Part shown: in pieces, positions 35,041-47,159 of the stretch
Position numbering within the stretch: position 1 is the first letter of the stretch
Layout: each line of letters begins with the position of its first letter
Source: Casuarina equisetifolia
Taxonomy: Eukaryota; Streptophyta; Magnoliopsida; Fagales; Casuarinaceae
DNA: 64,000 nucleotides
Reading direction: 5' to 3'
Assembly: GCA_028551475.1 (NCBI GenBank)
Contig: CM052356.1
Coordinates: 6,458,001-6,522,000, forward strand
Notes under the pieces: generated by a model
Databases searched by the model: none
What the model saw: the letters and a program-made list of their open reading frames with translations, nothing else
Told to the model about the DNA's origin: nothing
Made by a program: the position numbers and the translations under genes

Positions 35041-35760
35041 TAATCCAAAGCAACTCGTCCTAGTTCATTCTAGCATCTGTCGAGCTGGGTTGCACATTTG
35101 AAAGTTTTTGGTTGGTATAATTGGCCTAGCATGTAAGAAAAAATTATGGGAGTGGGGGTAAAAGGCTAAACCAAAAAGGATTATAGAGTGTGGCATCTTT
35201 ACCTTTTTCAGTAGCAATGTTTGATAACCTAAAGTGGTAAAGCCTTACGTATCAAAGTCTAATCATGTGGGGGCAATGGAGCTCTACCCTTTGGCCTTAT
35301 GATTGTCCTCCACCATTTGACCATAGTCTTGTGTGGGGATGATGATGTGACGAGTGCAAATGATTTGGGCCGTGGACGACGAGACACTGAAGGCTCTCCC
35401 TTTCTTTTCCCTGTCGTTTGATGCAGGAAATGATTGAGTAAAATGTGAAAACTGATTAGCATGCGAACCGAGACGCAATCAACATTGATGGGTGACTATT
35501 AGTCTTCATGCTCGGCTCAAAGGGGCTTTAGACGGTGGGAAGTGGTGGGTCTCCAAGCTGTGAAAGTTGGTCAATTGAGTTAATTGCAGGTGCAATCTTC
35601 AACAGCACCACTTATTTCGAGATTTTCATCATTATTGCCTCGAACAATCCCGGCCCTATTTTGACCGTGAAAATGACAGTTAAAAGGCACCAGCTTTGAA
35701 TGAATTTGTAATTTTTCTTTGACAACAAAAGAGCAATATCACAATTTAGGATAAGAATTG
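35041..35760. other. Intergenic, nothing recognised
   Basis: Contains a short higher-GC segment near 35280-35480 with overlapping open frames on the minus strand that resemble no known protein. Confidence 0.4.
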
Positions 35761-36895
35761 ACATGGGTCAATCACAAAGCTGTAGTTTTTATAGGTTAAT
35801 GTAAGTTTGATACAAAATAATAAACAACGCCAAAGATTTTGTAAGGCATATGAGATATTTTACAAATATGTAATTTATCTATATTTTTTTAAAAAAATTT
35901 ATTGTCATAATTAAAAGACTTAAAATCAAATCCAAAAGTTAGTTTAAGATAAAAATTTAAAAGTTAATTTAAGATAAGAAATGAAGCTTTAGTTCAGTAA
36001 TATTTTTTAAGTCAAATCTTGACCGACAATCTTATTAATTATGAGTTCACAACGTAACAAAAAAAATAAAACATTAATATTTTTTAAGCCGAACCTTGAC
36101 CGTCCCATCAATTATGAGTTCACAACATAAGAAAAAAAGAGGCATTTGTTGCATAATTTGTTAATGTGTCGTAATTTTTCGGTTTGCCTGTCATAAGCGA
36201 GATTCCTCTTCAATTCTGCAAGTGCGTTGGTGTGTAAGACGTTCTCCGCCTCACAAATCCAAACTGGTAGACCGGCTCTTGTTATTGGTAATGGATCCTT
36301 GCGAAAATGCAACTACACAAAACGGCACGTTGCGACATAGCCAAAAACCAAAAAAAAAACTATGCAACTACATTAATCTTACGAAAGAATATGGTTCATA
36401 AGAGATATTTTATATATCTACGACGTGTTAACAAATTATCCAACGAATGTCCATTCAACGTTAACATGTGGTAATTACGTTAAAATTACGTTAAACGTGT
36501 CGTGCAAATTATGTTACATTAAACATGCAACAAATGTAGTTGCATACAAATTGCGTATTTGTAGATATATAAACGTGTCGTTACGACACAACACAACACA
36601 ACATTCCTTAAGTTCAGGCAATTTCAAGGTCGGCAGGTCGCAAATATGGACATCCCTTTTGCACATGTCGTACCAAGTTATCTCCTTAATTTGGCTACAT
36701 AAAACGACACTTGTTGTCGTGTCCACATAGCCAAAAACCAAAAAACAAGGTATCATAGACGTGGGTCAATGACAAAGCTGTAGTTTTTAGAGGTGAATGC
36801 AGGTTTGATACAAAATAATAAACAACACCAAAGATTTTATGGTTCATAAGAGATATCTTATATATCTACAAATGCGTAATCTACCTCTATTTTTT
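35761..36895. repeat. Direct repeat of about 130 bp enclosing nested repeats
   Basis: About 35761-35890 and 36761-36895 share GGGTCAAT(C/G)ACAAAGCTGTA, GTTTGATACAAAATAATAAA and CCAAAGATTTT. Between them lie further copies: a tandem pair (about 36000-36060 and 36072-36135) with TAATATTTTTTAAG and AATTATGAGTTCACAAC; a CATAGCCAAAAACCAAAAAA word at about 36338 and 36727; and GGTTCATAAGAGATAT at about 36393 and 36841. The middle (about 36420-36610) is rich in GTTAAC, ACGTT and CGTGTCG words like a dispersed plant repeat. The enclosed 870 bp look like an insertion plus local rearrangement. Confidence 0.65.
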
Positions 36896-37099
36896 CTGAA
36901 CTTTCATATAACAAAAAGTCTTTAGAAGCTTAATTTTAAGGTTTTCTACAATCTTATATTTATAGGTGATATGGGAAACACTTTAAGTAATAGAATCATC
37001 ATTTTTGCTCTTACATAGAAAATAAAAATTATATTTTTATCTCTAATTTTCACTCCATTATTGATAGTAATCAATCTTGAAATTAAAAACCATCAATGT

Positions 37100-38750
37100 T
37101 ATTTAACTAACTAACTAACTTAATGGTGAACTAGTAGAGATTTCAACTAAGTTCAATATTTTGCTTGCATGAATTGGGACGTTGTAATATTAAAAAGAAA
37201 AAAAGTTTAAAAAAATGACCATCAACACGGGAATTGAAATTTGAAAAAGAAAATTGTTCTTTTTCCCTTTTTGGCCTAAAAAGGTAAGGTTGCAAAACTA
37301 AGATTACTTTCCTCCTCACCTACTACCACCAAAGCGTGCCATCTTGGGTACCTTTTAATAGGCCATAAAAGGTTACCAAAAACTGCTTGATTAACTTCTT
37401 TAGAGTGCACTTGTGTTATCTTATTCATAATCCATGTAGTGGGTTAGGAGGCATGCTTTTTTCTTTTCAGAGTCCAACTCGAGATTGAGTAGGGATCCTC
37501 TTTGTTAAGTCCGGATTTCATTGTCATGTCCACAAAGCCAAAACCAAAGACAAGTTATCTCCTTAATTTCTGCCTGCCTCTCCTATTAAATAGCGCAAAG
37601 ATCCATGGAAAATCCTTGAGATTCACAGGTCGAATAGCAAGAGGGGAGCAGATGTTGATGTAATGAAAACGATGGGCATTGATATTAGCATGCTCAAAAG
37701 TTGATCAACAAACAATTTAAGAAATTATGACTGCAAGAAATCCTGAAGGGCCCACGTGGGCTAATCCTAATGATGCTTGACAATAATTAAGAAATTTTAT
37801 CACGGGTCATACAATTACTATCGAACTAATAAAATAATTCAATAAAATTCTAAAAATAAAAATTCTTGATGAAAGCTTACAACTATGAATAAAAAGTGCA
37901 AAGCATATTCATGTTCCAAAGAATCTCCTGCCTCGGAATTTCCCCCACCCTTCTTGGATGCCTTCTAAAACCTCTAGCTTTTGTTTGCAACGAAATCTGT
38001 GGGCGCCCCCTATTTCTTAATCTAAAGGTACCTCATGAATTTAGGAGGCCAAATGATACATGGTCGTAAAAATAAATTCTGAGACTATTATGGCGACCTT
38101 GGTTGCCATCAAATGCCGCACGTTGTCCCAGTAGGGACTTGTTGCAGCAGAACTCGTCCTAAGTTGTTATCTACTGTGGCACCTCTCAAAAATGAATTTA
38201 AGATTATTGTTTCTTTTTTATAGAACCTATAATTACTTACAAAAGTTCTTATTAAAAAGTTCAATATCCACCTCCTCTTCTCCATATAAGAGCATAACTT
38301 GGGTTCAAAGCAAGATGGTCAATCTTGCACCACAAGTATATTTGATAGATTCAAAGTTAAATAAAAATTAAAGAAAATTAACTTAAATTTTAATAATACT
38401 ATAAGAAATATAAGTTTTAATTTAAAATTTGACTTATAAGTAGGAAGAATAATTTTTTATATTCAATAGTGCTTAAGGATCATTTCTTTTTAATATGAAA
38501 ATTTTGTCTTCACCCTAACATGAAATTTTAAAACACTACGAGTACAAAAAATATATACAAGAAAATCAAATTAAAATTAAACTTCAATAACTCTAAAATA
38601 TAAATATCTGAATATTTTTGCCTCAACAAGTATTTGTAAAAACTAAGAAAAAAATACAATATACCAGGAACAATTTTTTAAAAAAAAATTGGGGACTCTA
38701 TATTTATCATCCAAAAAGGGAAATTAAATTAATATGTAGGACAGAAACTC
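37100..38750. other. Intergenic, no gene recognised
   Basis: AT-rich DNA. A word shared with the upstream repeat block (CAAGTTATCTCCTTAATTT) recurs near 37552. The last part is the promoter region of the PPR gene. Confidence 0.45.
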
Positions 38751-38756
38751 AGACTG

Positions 38757-38795
38757 AGCCCAATCAAGCTACAGAGCTTGGGCTTGCACTGGGCC
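38757..38795 (+). promoter_or_regulatory. Three site II elements in the PPR promoter
   Basis: AGCCCA at 38757-38762, TGGGCT at 38779-38784 and TGGGCC at 38790-38795 lie 100-140 bases before the PPR start codon. Site II elements are common in promoters of nuclear genes for mitochondrial and plastid proteins, matching the expected role of the gene. Confidence 0.55.
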
Positions 38796-38897
38796 TAGTT
38801 CATCGCCTTGTGGCATTTCCTGTGTTCTACCCCCACAACCATAGAGAAGCAAGAACCAGGAAGCAACAGGCAGGAAGCAAAATACCGTGTAATCTGT

Positions 38898-40628
38898 ATG
38901 CTGGGGCAAAAAGTAACAGGCTTTTTGAACAATCGCCTAAGTATTAACCAGGCAAAGGAAATCCATGCACTTATTTTTGTAGAGGGTCTAAGCCACTTGG
39001 AGCCTCTCTTAGTGCGTCAAATTACCTTATCAAGTTCCAGTTACTCTGCAAGTATTGCTCAATATCTTAGACTGATCCTTTACCATTCGCAAAACCAAGA
39101 TGGGTTCTCGTGGAGTTGCACAATTCGGTACCTTTCCCGGCACGGTGGGTTCAAAGAAGCGCTGCTGGTTTATGTCCAAATGCAAAGACTGGGACTGTGT
39201 CCCTCCACATTTGCTGTGTCCTCTGCTCTACGGGCATGTGCTAGGATTGTAGACAAGATAGGTGGAAGTTCGGTACATGGTCAGGTTCATAAGTATGGAT
39301 ATTCTGGGTGTGTTTACGTACAAACATCCCTTGTAGATTTATATTCGAAATTGGTTGATATGGTGACTGCACGGAAGGTGTTCGATGAGATGGTGGAGAA
39401 GAATGTTGTTTCGTGGAATTCTATCTTGTCTGGGTATTTGAAATCCGGGGATTTAGCGGAGGCTCAGAGGTTGTTTGATGAGATCCCAAGGAAAGATGTC
39501 ATATCTTGGAATTCAATGGTTTCGGGGTATGCAAGAGTAGGAAATATGGACCAGGCATGCTTTTTGTTTCAAAAGATGCCGGAGAAAAACCCGGCTTCTT
39601 GGAACTCTATGATTAGTGGGTATGTCGATCGTGGGAACATAGAATCAGCTAGAAGCATCTTTGATGCAATGCCTCAAAGAAATAATGTTTCTTGGATGAC
39701 AATGATTTTTGGGTACTCGAAATGTGGGGATGTTGAATCTGCTTGCAAGCTCTTTGATCAGATGGATAAGAAAGATCTTCTCTCATTCAACGCTATGGTA
39801 GCTTGTTATGCTCAGAATTGCCAACCTAAAGAGGCTATTGAGCTGTTCAACCAGATGCTTTCACCTGAAGTAAATATTCAGCCAGATGGGATGACTTTGG
39901 CTAGTGTTATATCTGCTTGTTCACAACTAGGAGATTTCAAATTTGGACTTTGGATTGAGTCATATATTAATAAACTTGGTATTGAAATGGACGATCATTT
40001 GACTACAGCTTTAGTTGACTTGTATGCGAAGTGTGGAAGCATTGATAAAGCATGTGAACTGTTTCGTGGCTTAAGAAAAAGGGATGTAATTGCTTATTCT
40101 GCAATGATCTTGGGGTGTGGGATAAACGGTAAGGTAATTGATGCAATCAATTTATTTGAAGAGATGGTGGGTGCTCGTATTTGCCCTAATTTAATCACGT
40201 ATATGGGTCTGCTAACTGCCTATAACCATGCTGGTTTGGTTGAGGAAGGCTACCAATGCTTCAACTCCATGAAGGACCATGGAGTTGTGCCTTCAGCTGA
40301 TCATTACGGGATTATGGTTGATCTTTTAGGCAAGGCAGGACGTTTAGAAGAAGCGCATGAGCTGATAAGGAGCATGCCAATGCAGCCTCACGCTGGGGTT
40401 TGGGGAGCCTTGCTTCTTGCTTGCAGATTACATCAAAATGTTGAGCTTGGAGAAATTGCTGCTCGGCATTGCTTTGAGCTGGAGCCTGATACAACCGGCT
40501 ATTGTTCTCTTCTTTCCAACATATATGCTTCGGTTGAGCGGTGGGATGATGTCAAGAGACTTAGAAAGGTTGTGGGGGAGAAGGGGTTCATAAAGATACC
40601 AGGGTGTAGTTGGATGGAATCTACTTGA
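38898..40628 (+). CDS. PLS-class (E subgroup) pentatricopeptide repeat protein, At4g22760-like
   Basis: An intronless 576-residue gene, as usual for PPRs. The ATG at 38898 is the first in frame, although the frame stays open for 30 more codons upstream. About 12 PPR motifs run from roughly residue 65 to 490, with typical words VVSWNSILSGYLKSGDLAEA, DVISWNSMVSGYARVG, ASWNSMISGYVDRGNIESA and LVDLYAKCGSIDKACELF. The C-terminal E region includes WGALLLACRLHQNVELGE and SNIYASVERWDDVKRLRK and stops at GCSWMEST, so there is no full E+ or DYW domain; any C-to-U editing would need a DYW partner. PPR proteins bind organelle RNA by a residue code. The length and ending resemble Arabidopsis At4g22760, and the next gene downstream resembles At4g22758, which supports the assignment. 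Targeting (mitochondrion or plastid) cannot be settled by eye. Confidence 0.93.
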   Translation: MLGQKVTGFLNNRLSINQAKEIHALIFVEGLSHLEPLLVRQITLSSSSYSASIAQYLRLILYHSQNQDGFSWSCTIRYLSRHGGFKEALLVYVQMQRLGLCPSTFAVSSALRACARIVDKIGGSSVHGQVHKYGYSGCVYVQTSLVDLYSKLVDMVTARKVFDEMVEKNVVSWNSILSGYLKSGDLAEAQRLFDEIPRKDVISWNSMVSGYARVGNMDQACFLFQKMPEKNPASWNSMISGYVDRGNIESARSIFDAMPQRNNVSWMTMIFGYSKCGDVESACKLFDQMDKKDLLSFNAMVACYAQNCQPKEAIELFNQMLSPEVNIQPDGMTLASVISACSQLGDFKFGLWIESYINKLGIEMDDHLTTALVDLYAKCGSIDKACELFRGLRKRDVIAYSAMILGCGINGKVIDAINLFEEMVGARICPNLITYMGLLTAYNHAGLVEEGYQCFNSMKDHGVVPSADHYGIMVDLLGKAGRLEEAHELIRSMPMQPHAGVWGALLLACRLHQNVELGEIAARHCFELEPDTTGYCSLLSNIYASVERWDDVKRLRKVVGEKGFIKIPGCSWMEST

Positions 40629-40639
40629 CTCTTAGTAAG

Positions 40640-42680
40640 TGGAAAATTAGGCATATTATCCATGCTTAGAAACCAAAAACTGAATAATTCCGGCTTTTGA
40701 TGGGAACTTGATTTTTCAGGTCTGACCTCTTCCCGGCTTAATCATACAAAGTTGTTAAGAGTCTTCCATGACTTGTGTTTCAAGTTGAAAATGTCTAGGA
40801 GGTCCCATCAAGTGTTGGAAATTTCTCTTAATATTTTTGAAACGAATTCTTCTTCCATTGAACATCCCCAGCTGGACAACACAATTCATAACGTGTTGGA
40901 TTAGCTTGAGATATGGAGGGTATCTTTTCATCTTTGATGTTAGCAACTCCCCTAGTTTTCTCAAGAAGTACATTTAGTTTTGTACCTAAAACATCTCTTC
41001 CTTTGTATAAGACCCACATGTACTTCTCACTTCAATCCTTATCCCTACGTATTTTTTAAATCGAAAGACCAATCCCTCTCATGTTCCATTGAGGTGGTTC
41101 TTACAAACATGTCTGCAGATTTTGCCTCAGACTTTATGCTATAATATTGGTTAATGCCACGAAAGTTCCCTCTGTTGGGCTTTTCCTTGGTTCATTCAGC
41201 AGGGGCAAAAGCAGAGGTAGGCCTTGCAGTTCTAGAAGCATTTATAATTGGTTTGTTGATTGAGAGAATGACTCTGCAACTTGGCATATTTTAACATTTT
41301 GAGACAGCAGACGGAGCATCACTGTCCACTAGTGTTATTATAACTTATTGCCGATTAACCGGTACGTTTGTTTTTGCATCAACTTGGCAGAGTTTGGGGA
41401 GATAGAGAGATTTCTTAACCCCGAAATCAGGACTAATTTATCTGTCAACCATGGAAACTTTTCAGAAAAGGGTGGTCCTGCTATGAGGATGTCTTTTGGG
41501 ACGGAAGGCTGGATTCCATGTTTCCAGTCTTAAGCAAGTGATTTGATTCGGGCATGTAAAGTGTAGTTCAGGCTTTGAGATCAGAACTGATTGCTTTATC
41601 ATGAGCCTTTTTCATCCAATACAGCTGTTAATGAAGTTCGCCAAAAGCAAAAGGACTTCGAGAATCTCTAGGTGGCTTGTATTTTCTGCAACTATTGGCC
41701 TATCTATGTTGAATATGACATTGAGAATGTGGAATTGGGATCAATTAGGAATACCAAATATTTAAGTACAATTCCTCCTTATTACTTGTTTATTATTTCC
41801 TTATATATTTTTTCTTTTACATGTATTACGAAAGTCAGGCAATAGAAAATCGCTTTCCCATTAACTCAACCCTTTTTATCTTGGTCTAGTGTTTTCTTTG
41901 TCTTTTTCTTTTCATTTTGGCCCTCTTCTTTGCCTTCTTATTGGGACAGTAAAAAATAAATTTATATGCACATCTACATATATATGTGTATGTCCTTACA
42001 TAGATGAGTGGCCTGAAGTCGCTTTTATGAGGTCATGGATAAGATCTTAGCTAAACAATTTACTATAATTCCTCGAGAAAGACTTTGATGGCCATAATGA
42101 ACTGGGCGGTTTTGGGATAGGTAGAATAATATACAAAAGTAATACATGATGCAATTTAACGTCCAATTGTCATCGAAGATCTCGGATGTAATCCTCGACT
42201 CAATTTAATTTATGATGACAAAAGTGGCATGTTTAATGAAGACATGATATAAGTTTATGGGCAAGTAATTTGATTAGATATTTGGAAATTTTAGTTACAT
42301 AGATATGGTTTCAATATTTTCTCTATTATTATTTTTTTAAAGATTTTTGGATATTTAAAGATCGAGTTTTGGTCTTACTTAAAGACAAAATATTAAAGAA
42401 GGATTATGGAATAAATAAATTAAAGAGAGCTAAAAGAAAAAGAACAATCTAACTTTACATTATACTTATCCATTATCAAAATAAGTATCGAGTTAATTTT
42501 TTTTTTTTTTTACTATTAAGATAGTATCACAAACTAAAGTAGCTAAATTAATAAAATGAAGCATGAAACCAATCCTCATTGATCTTTCTATCTAATTAAT
42601 ATCAATCCCTCATATATTACAAATTTTTTTTAAAAATTAAAAAATACAAGAAAATATCAAATAAATGAAGTTACTTTAAT
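40640..42680. other. Downstream of the PPR gene, no gene recognised
   Basis: The first part (to about 41770) has moderately balanced composition and may include a long 3' UTR. The remainder is AT-rich. No coding exon is supported. Confidence 0.45.
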
Positions 42681-42681
42681 T

Positions 42682-42866
42682 AATGAAAAAAATGATAAAA
42701 AATATTGTACCATAAAATTCTTATATTATCTAAATCTCATTTAGAAATCCTCTTTATAAGAAAAAACTTTTAAGTAATGAAAAAAATTATCAAAAATATT
42801 GTACCATAAAATTCTTATATTATCTAAATATTATTTAAAAATCCTCTTTATGAAAAAAAAAACTTA
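42682..42866. repeat. Tandem duplication, two units of about 94 bp
   Basis: Units 42682-42775 and 42776-42866 both contain AAAAATATTGTACCATAAAA, TTCTTATATTATCTAAAT and AATCCTCTTTAT. They are highly similar and AT-rich, and lie just before an AAT microsatellite. Confidence 0.9.
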
Positions 42867-42968
42867 AATAAAATTTAAACCAATATAAAACTTATATACA
42901 CATATTATTCTTAAATAAAATAATAAATTCTTAAAATTTCCTCACTTAATACTCTATACTTGATACTC

Positions 42969-43040
<72 letters not shown>
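42969..43040. repeat. (AAT)24 microsatellite
   Basis: Twenty-four perfect AAT units (72 bp), the longest simple repeat in the window, about 270 bp upstream of the next gene's start codon. It is likely to be length-polymorphic. Confidence 0.97.
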
Positions 43041-43041
<1 letters not shown>

Positions 43042-43307
43042 TCAATAAGTGATGGTAATAAACTTATGAAAAAAGTAATAATTATTTGGACATAACACAA
43101 TCAAATGATTTAAAAATAATTATTAAAAAGAAAAGCTTGTAGCCAATGAGGTGAGAGAACTGTAAAGTTAACTCAAAAAGCCGCCAACTACCCGTCCAAC
43201 TTCCCGTGTTCCCTTCGACACCAAATCCCACGAAACCTGCGAATCTCCTCACACGGCCTCTGTTCTTTTGCTTTCAGAACTCAACTTCTTGTTCTCTATC
43301 TCTATAC

Positions 43308-45333
43308 ATGCCTGAGAGAAGCCATAGGCGCCGAGCTCCGGGGAGCGGTGCCCCGAGGAGTAGGCCGCCGAACCCAACTCCGTCGCCGCGGAGGAGTAGT
43401 CCGGCCCCCCGGAGATCGTCTAAGCAGGCTTCCAAGCCCATGAGGATTTTGAAGCGGAGCTTGTCGGAACCGATGCTTTTTGATGGTAGTGTTGGCATTA
43501 GCAGCAGCATCAGCGATGACGATCGGAGTTTGAGATCGGAGTGGGGTGATGGGGCGTTTTTTAGGCCTCTGACGTGTACTGACGGGTTTTGTTCGTCGCC
43601 TTCGCTCTTGGGTTTGTCTCCACAAAGCCAGGAGGTAAGAGTCAAGATTTTGATTTGGTTCTTGAGGGAAAATGATCTGGTTTTGTTTTGTTCTATTTTT
43701 TTTTTGGCTTGTAGATGGTGATGGGATTTGATTACTTTGAAGGATGAGCAAGCTAAAATTTCTTTCTCTGGTACCAAACGAGATTAATTAAGATTTCTGA
43801 GAATTGTGAAAATAAACGTGCATCTTGTTGTTTATTGGACTGTCAAAACACTGTCCTTTTCTTGTTCTATGACGTAAATCATAATCTATGTTTTCATTAA
43901 CTTGTATACCAAAAACTGAAACTCTGCTAATCCAAATGAAAGATTAGTACTTTTCTAAAAAATTAATAGATCCCCGAGTTTTGTTTTGTTGATTCAGTTA
44001 AGCACTAATAGATTCTGCCGTGTCAATGTGTAATAATCATACCTAATCCAGAAAGAAAGAAGAGCTGCAATTTTTCTCTTATTGGTTTTCCTTTTTGTTT
44101 TGTTGATTGAAGATGATCCAAACGTGTTGCTTTTGCCTATGCCAAACAAAAAACAGATCCGTCGTTAGGTGTTTCCCGTGCCTTCAAAGTTTAGGTAACT
44201 TAGGATTGTTTTTGTGCCCTGTTCCTAAATTTTAGAACTCCAGGCATTGTGTATATCTAAATAGTTTTCAGATTTATGGAATGCAGGGATATAGGAAAGA
44301 TGCAAAGGTGGTAGTTAACGTGACAGTTGAAGGAAGTCCAGGACCTGTCCGGACCATGGTTAAGTTGGGGGCCAGTGTTGAGGACACCATCAAGCTTGTT
44401 GTGGACAAATATGGGGAAGAAAGGAGAACCCCTAAGCTTGACAGAGACATAGCATCCTCGCTTGAATTGCATCACTCCCATTTCAGTCTTCAAAGTAAGT
44501 AAAATTTAAGTCTTAGTTATTCCACTTAGTTGCATTTTCACAATGCCACACTTCAGATCTGATAACTTGGTCTTTAGATAGAAAAACATAGATCCATGGA
44601 AAGAATTGATTACTTGTGTAAGAGCCAAATGTTTTTCACCTTTTGTGCAGTTAAAGACAAAGGTTTGCTTGTTTGAGAAATTTGACCGAGTTGTTCACCC
44701 TGTTTCTTTATGGAAAGAAAATCTCCATTTTCCTTCCCAAGTAGAGTGTCCCTCAAGCATTACTTTCTTCATAAACCAGATAATCGTTGGATTCTACTCG
44801 TAGATTCTCAAACATAGAGAACTGTTGATTGTGAAGTAGGGGCTACCTGCGTTAGTGCCTTCAAGTTTGAGGAATTTAAGTAGGATAATATGGCAAAAAC
44901 AGAAGACCATTTCCAGCGAAGGTTTTTACATGCGGAGTAATTGAAAACCTGCATACATATGGAGACCTTTTCAGAAACAATGATTTGGCTTTGGAGAGAT
45001 GGCAATGGCGTACCTGCAGCCTAATCACACTCCTCATACCTCTGCTCATGGTTTTGCTTAACTCTTTGTCATTTCATTTGTTGTACAGGTCTGGATAAAT
45101 CAGAATTGATTGGGGATGTTGGTAGCAGAAGCTTTTATCTTCGAAAGAGTAGCAGTCCTCAGAATAGTGATGGAGGCTCTCCTCAGACTTCAGAAATGGC
45201 CCCGGCGAGAGCAAGATCTCCGCCACCCATTGCACCGCCTGCATTCTTTCTTCCATCATTCATTGCCCGAAAGATCAGTAAGATTATTAGGAGAACCCGT
45301 AGGCTTTGGAAGCTAGTGATCTGCAACAACTGA
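43308..45333 (+). CDS. DUF7054 protein, similar to uncharacterised At4g22758
   Basis: Three exons, 43308-43634, 44287-44494 and 45089-45333, all GT-AG, give 259 residues. The ATG at 43308 is the first true one in frame. Residues 1-45 are basic and rich in Pro, Arg and Ser ([24 protein letters not shown]); residues 46-57 hold the [11 protein letters not shown] motif. Exon 2 and the start of exon 3 (about 112-200) form the DUF7054 domain, a predicted ubiquitin-like fold, with [28 protein letters not shown] and [15 protein letters not shown]. The C terminus is basic and amphipathic ([18 protein letters not shown]). A poly(A) signal AATAAA lies at 45530-45535. Function is unknown. It follows the PPR gene as in Arabidopsis, which suggests conserved gene order. 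Confidence 0.9.
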
Positions 45334-45535
45334 GGATGACCAAACACCATATCCATTGTTTTGAGTAACAGCTTATTATTTTGTTACTCCCAACAAAAGA
45401 CGTGATTTTTTCCGTCTTACTTTTCCATCCTTTCTGACAAGTGTGTACATAATACCCAATTGAACTCTCATCAGCTTGTTCAATCATCTGCTGTGTAAGC
45501 TGCTGTAGATGAACCCCTATTGAAAGTTCAATAAA

Positions 45536-46900
45536 AAATTGAATATCTGATCGTTCCACTTTGGTTCCTAGTATTTGAGAAGCAATAAGTCAGATTCAAT
45601 TTGGTTAGATTCCTCTGAGTTTGTAATGTGCTGCCTTACACTATCTTAAGTTTGTCGTGTCAATCCTAAGTAACAGTAATTAAAAGATAGACCACGATTT
45701 AGTATAATACTAATATATCTCACAATTTGACATGAAGTCAAAAGTGGCTTTTACCATTGTAATCTGCAAATTCTATTGTATTCATTACTTCTACTTGGGT
45801 TATAATTACTTTTAACATAAAACTTAAATTTACTGCAAAAACTTGGTAGAGAATGTGCAACAGAATATTCTTTCCTTGTCCACACCTGTAGTTCATAATT
45901 TCAGTTTTTCGAGCAGCAAGTTGCACAGGAGACAAGAGGGGCTTTGGAGTATGAACTGAATAAGGACGAAAGTCAAATAGCTTTGTCCATGTTTTTCACC
46001 GACAAGTGGGCGGAAAGAGACAATCGACACCTCGTTCAAAGTTGTTGGCTCGTGAATATGGGGCAGCACTTGACACCTAACACCTAACAGTCAAGAATTA
46101 TTATGGTGTTTGAGACGTCGAAGACAACTCTTTTCCCTGTTACTTGTTCTGTTTATGATGGAAAATTCTTTGCCGCTGTTCACAAGAATTTGATGCTGAT
46201 AAAATTGATTCAAACTCATCCCATCAAGCCAAAATTCATGTTACTAATATCCTAATACCTTCCTCATATGTTTATGCTCCTTTTTGATGCCCGATATTAA
46301 AAAATAAAATTGGACCCTTTTATAATATTGTAATTTTACACAATACCTTGTAGTTATCTTCGTAGATTAGTCACTGATTTTTTTTTTTTCAAATTTGGGG
46401 TCATGAAATGTACTAAAAATAATTATTATTTTATATTATTAATATCTTAATTTGAAATACTTTTTATATGTTAGGCCCATTTAACACACCCGTAATCCAA
46501 TTAGGCCTTAAAGTTGTAAGCTTGGTGATGATCAAAAGAATAATAGATGTAGGGTGTCTGTGAGTGAAGTGGCCTTATAAGGAGACATGATCTGTTTTTA
46601 TTGAAAAGGACACTGCGGAAATGGGCCTTTTCTTGCATTTAGATCGTTCTCTCCAAGTACTGCAACGAGTCTCTGCAGTGCCTGACATGGTCCTCAAACC
46701 ACCCCTATGTTTCTCGTTCAATCATTGAAATGTAGTAAGTGTACTCTTTTAAGACTATTCATGATCTTATTGTTAACTTACCCGTAATAACTTGTGTGAA
46801 TTATGTTTGTCATCTAATTCTTCACTTTTTCTCCTTAAAAGGATTCAAATTCATAGATTAGACTTTTGAAAAAATTGATTATTTATTAGACCTCTTGAAA
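45536..46900. other. Intergenic, nothing recognised
   Basis: AT-rich DNA after the poly(A) site, with a slightly higher-GC part near 46470-46710 containing GGCCCA and TGGGCC words. No gene is supported. Confidence 0.45.
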
Positions 46901-47153
46901 TTAGATTATGGTGATGATTGACGGTGATATTAAAAAAAGTAGGCATCTCACAAATAAGTTCACAAAATTTGATTTTTTGGGTTAAGTGTAGTATGTTATA
47001 TGTTATATCAACATATTAACATAAAGGGATGTGTTAGATTATGGTAATGATTGAAGGTAATATTAAAGAAAGTAGGCATCTCACAAATAAGTTCACAAAA
47101 TTTGATTTTTTGGGTAGTATGTTAATATGTTATATCAACATGTTGTTTGAGTA
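46901..47153. repeat. Tandem duplication with a 133-bp unit
   Basis: Unit 1 is 46901-47033 and unit 2 begins at 47034. Both start TTAGATTATGG and share AGTAGGCATCTCACAAATAA, GTTCACAAAATTTGATTTTT and TGTTATATCAACAT. Similarity is very high, so the duplication is recent. No coding content. Confidence 0.92.
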
Positions 47154-47159
47154 ATTCTT

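Noticed and set aside
42969-43040. CRISPR-like regular array
   Set aside because: It is a plain AAT microsatellite without spacers, in a plant genome.
43274-43777. Minus-strand frames opposite DUF7054 exon 1
   Set aside because: Antisense shadows of an Arg/Pro/Ser-rich exon that splices correctly on the plus strand.
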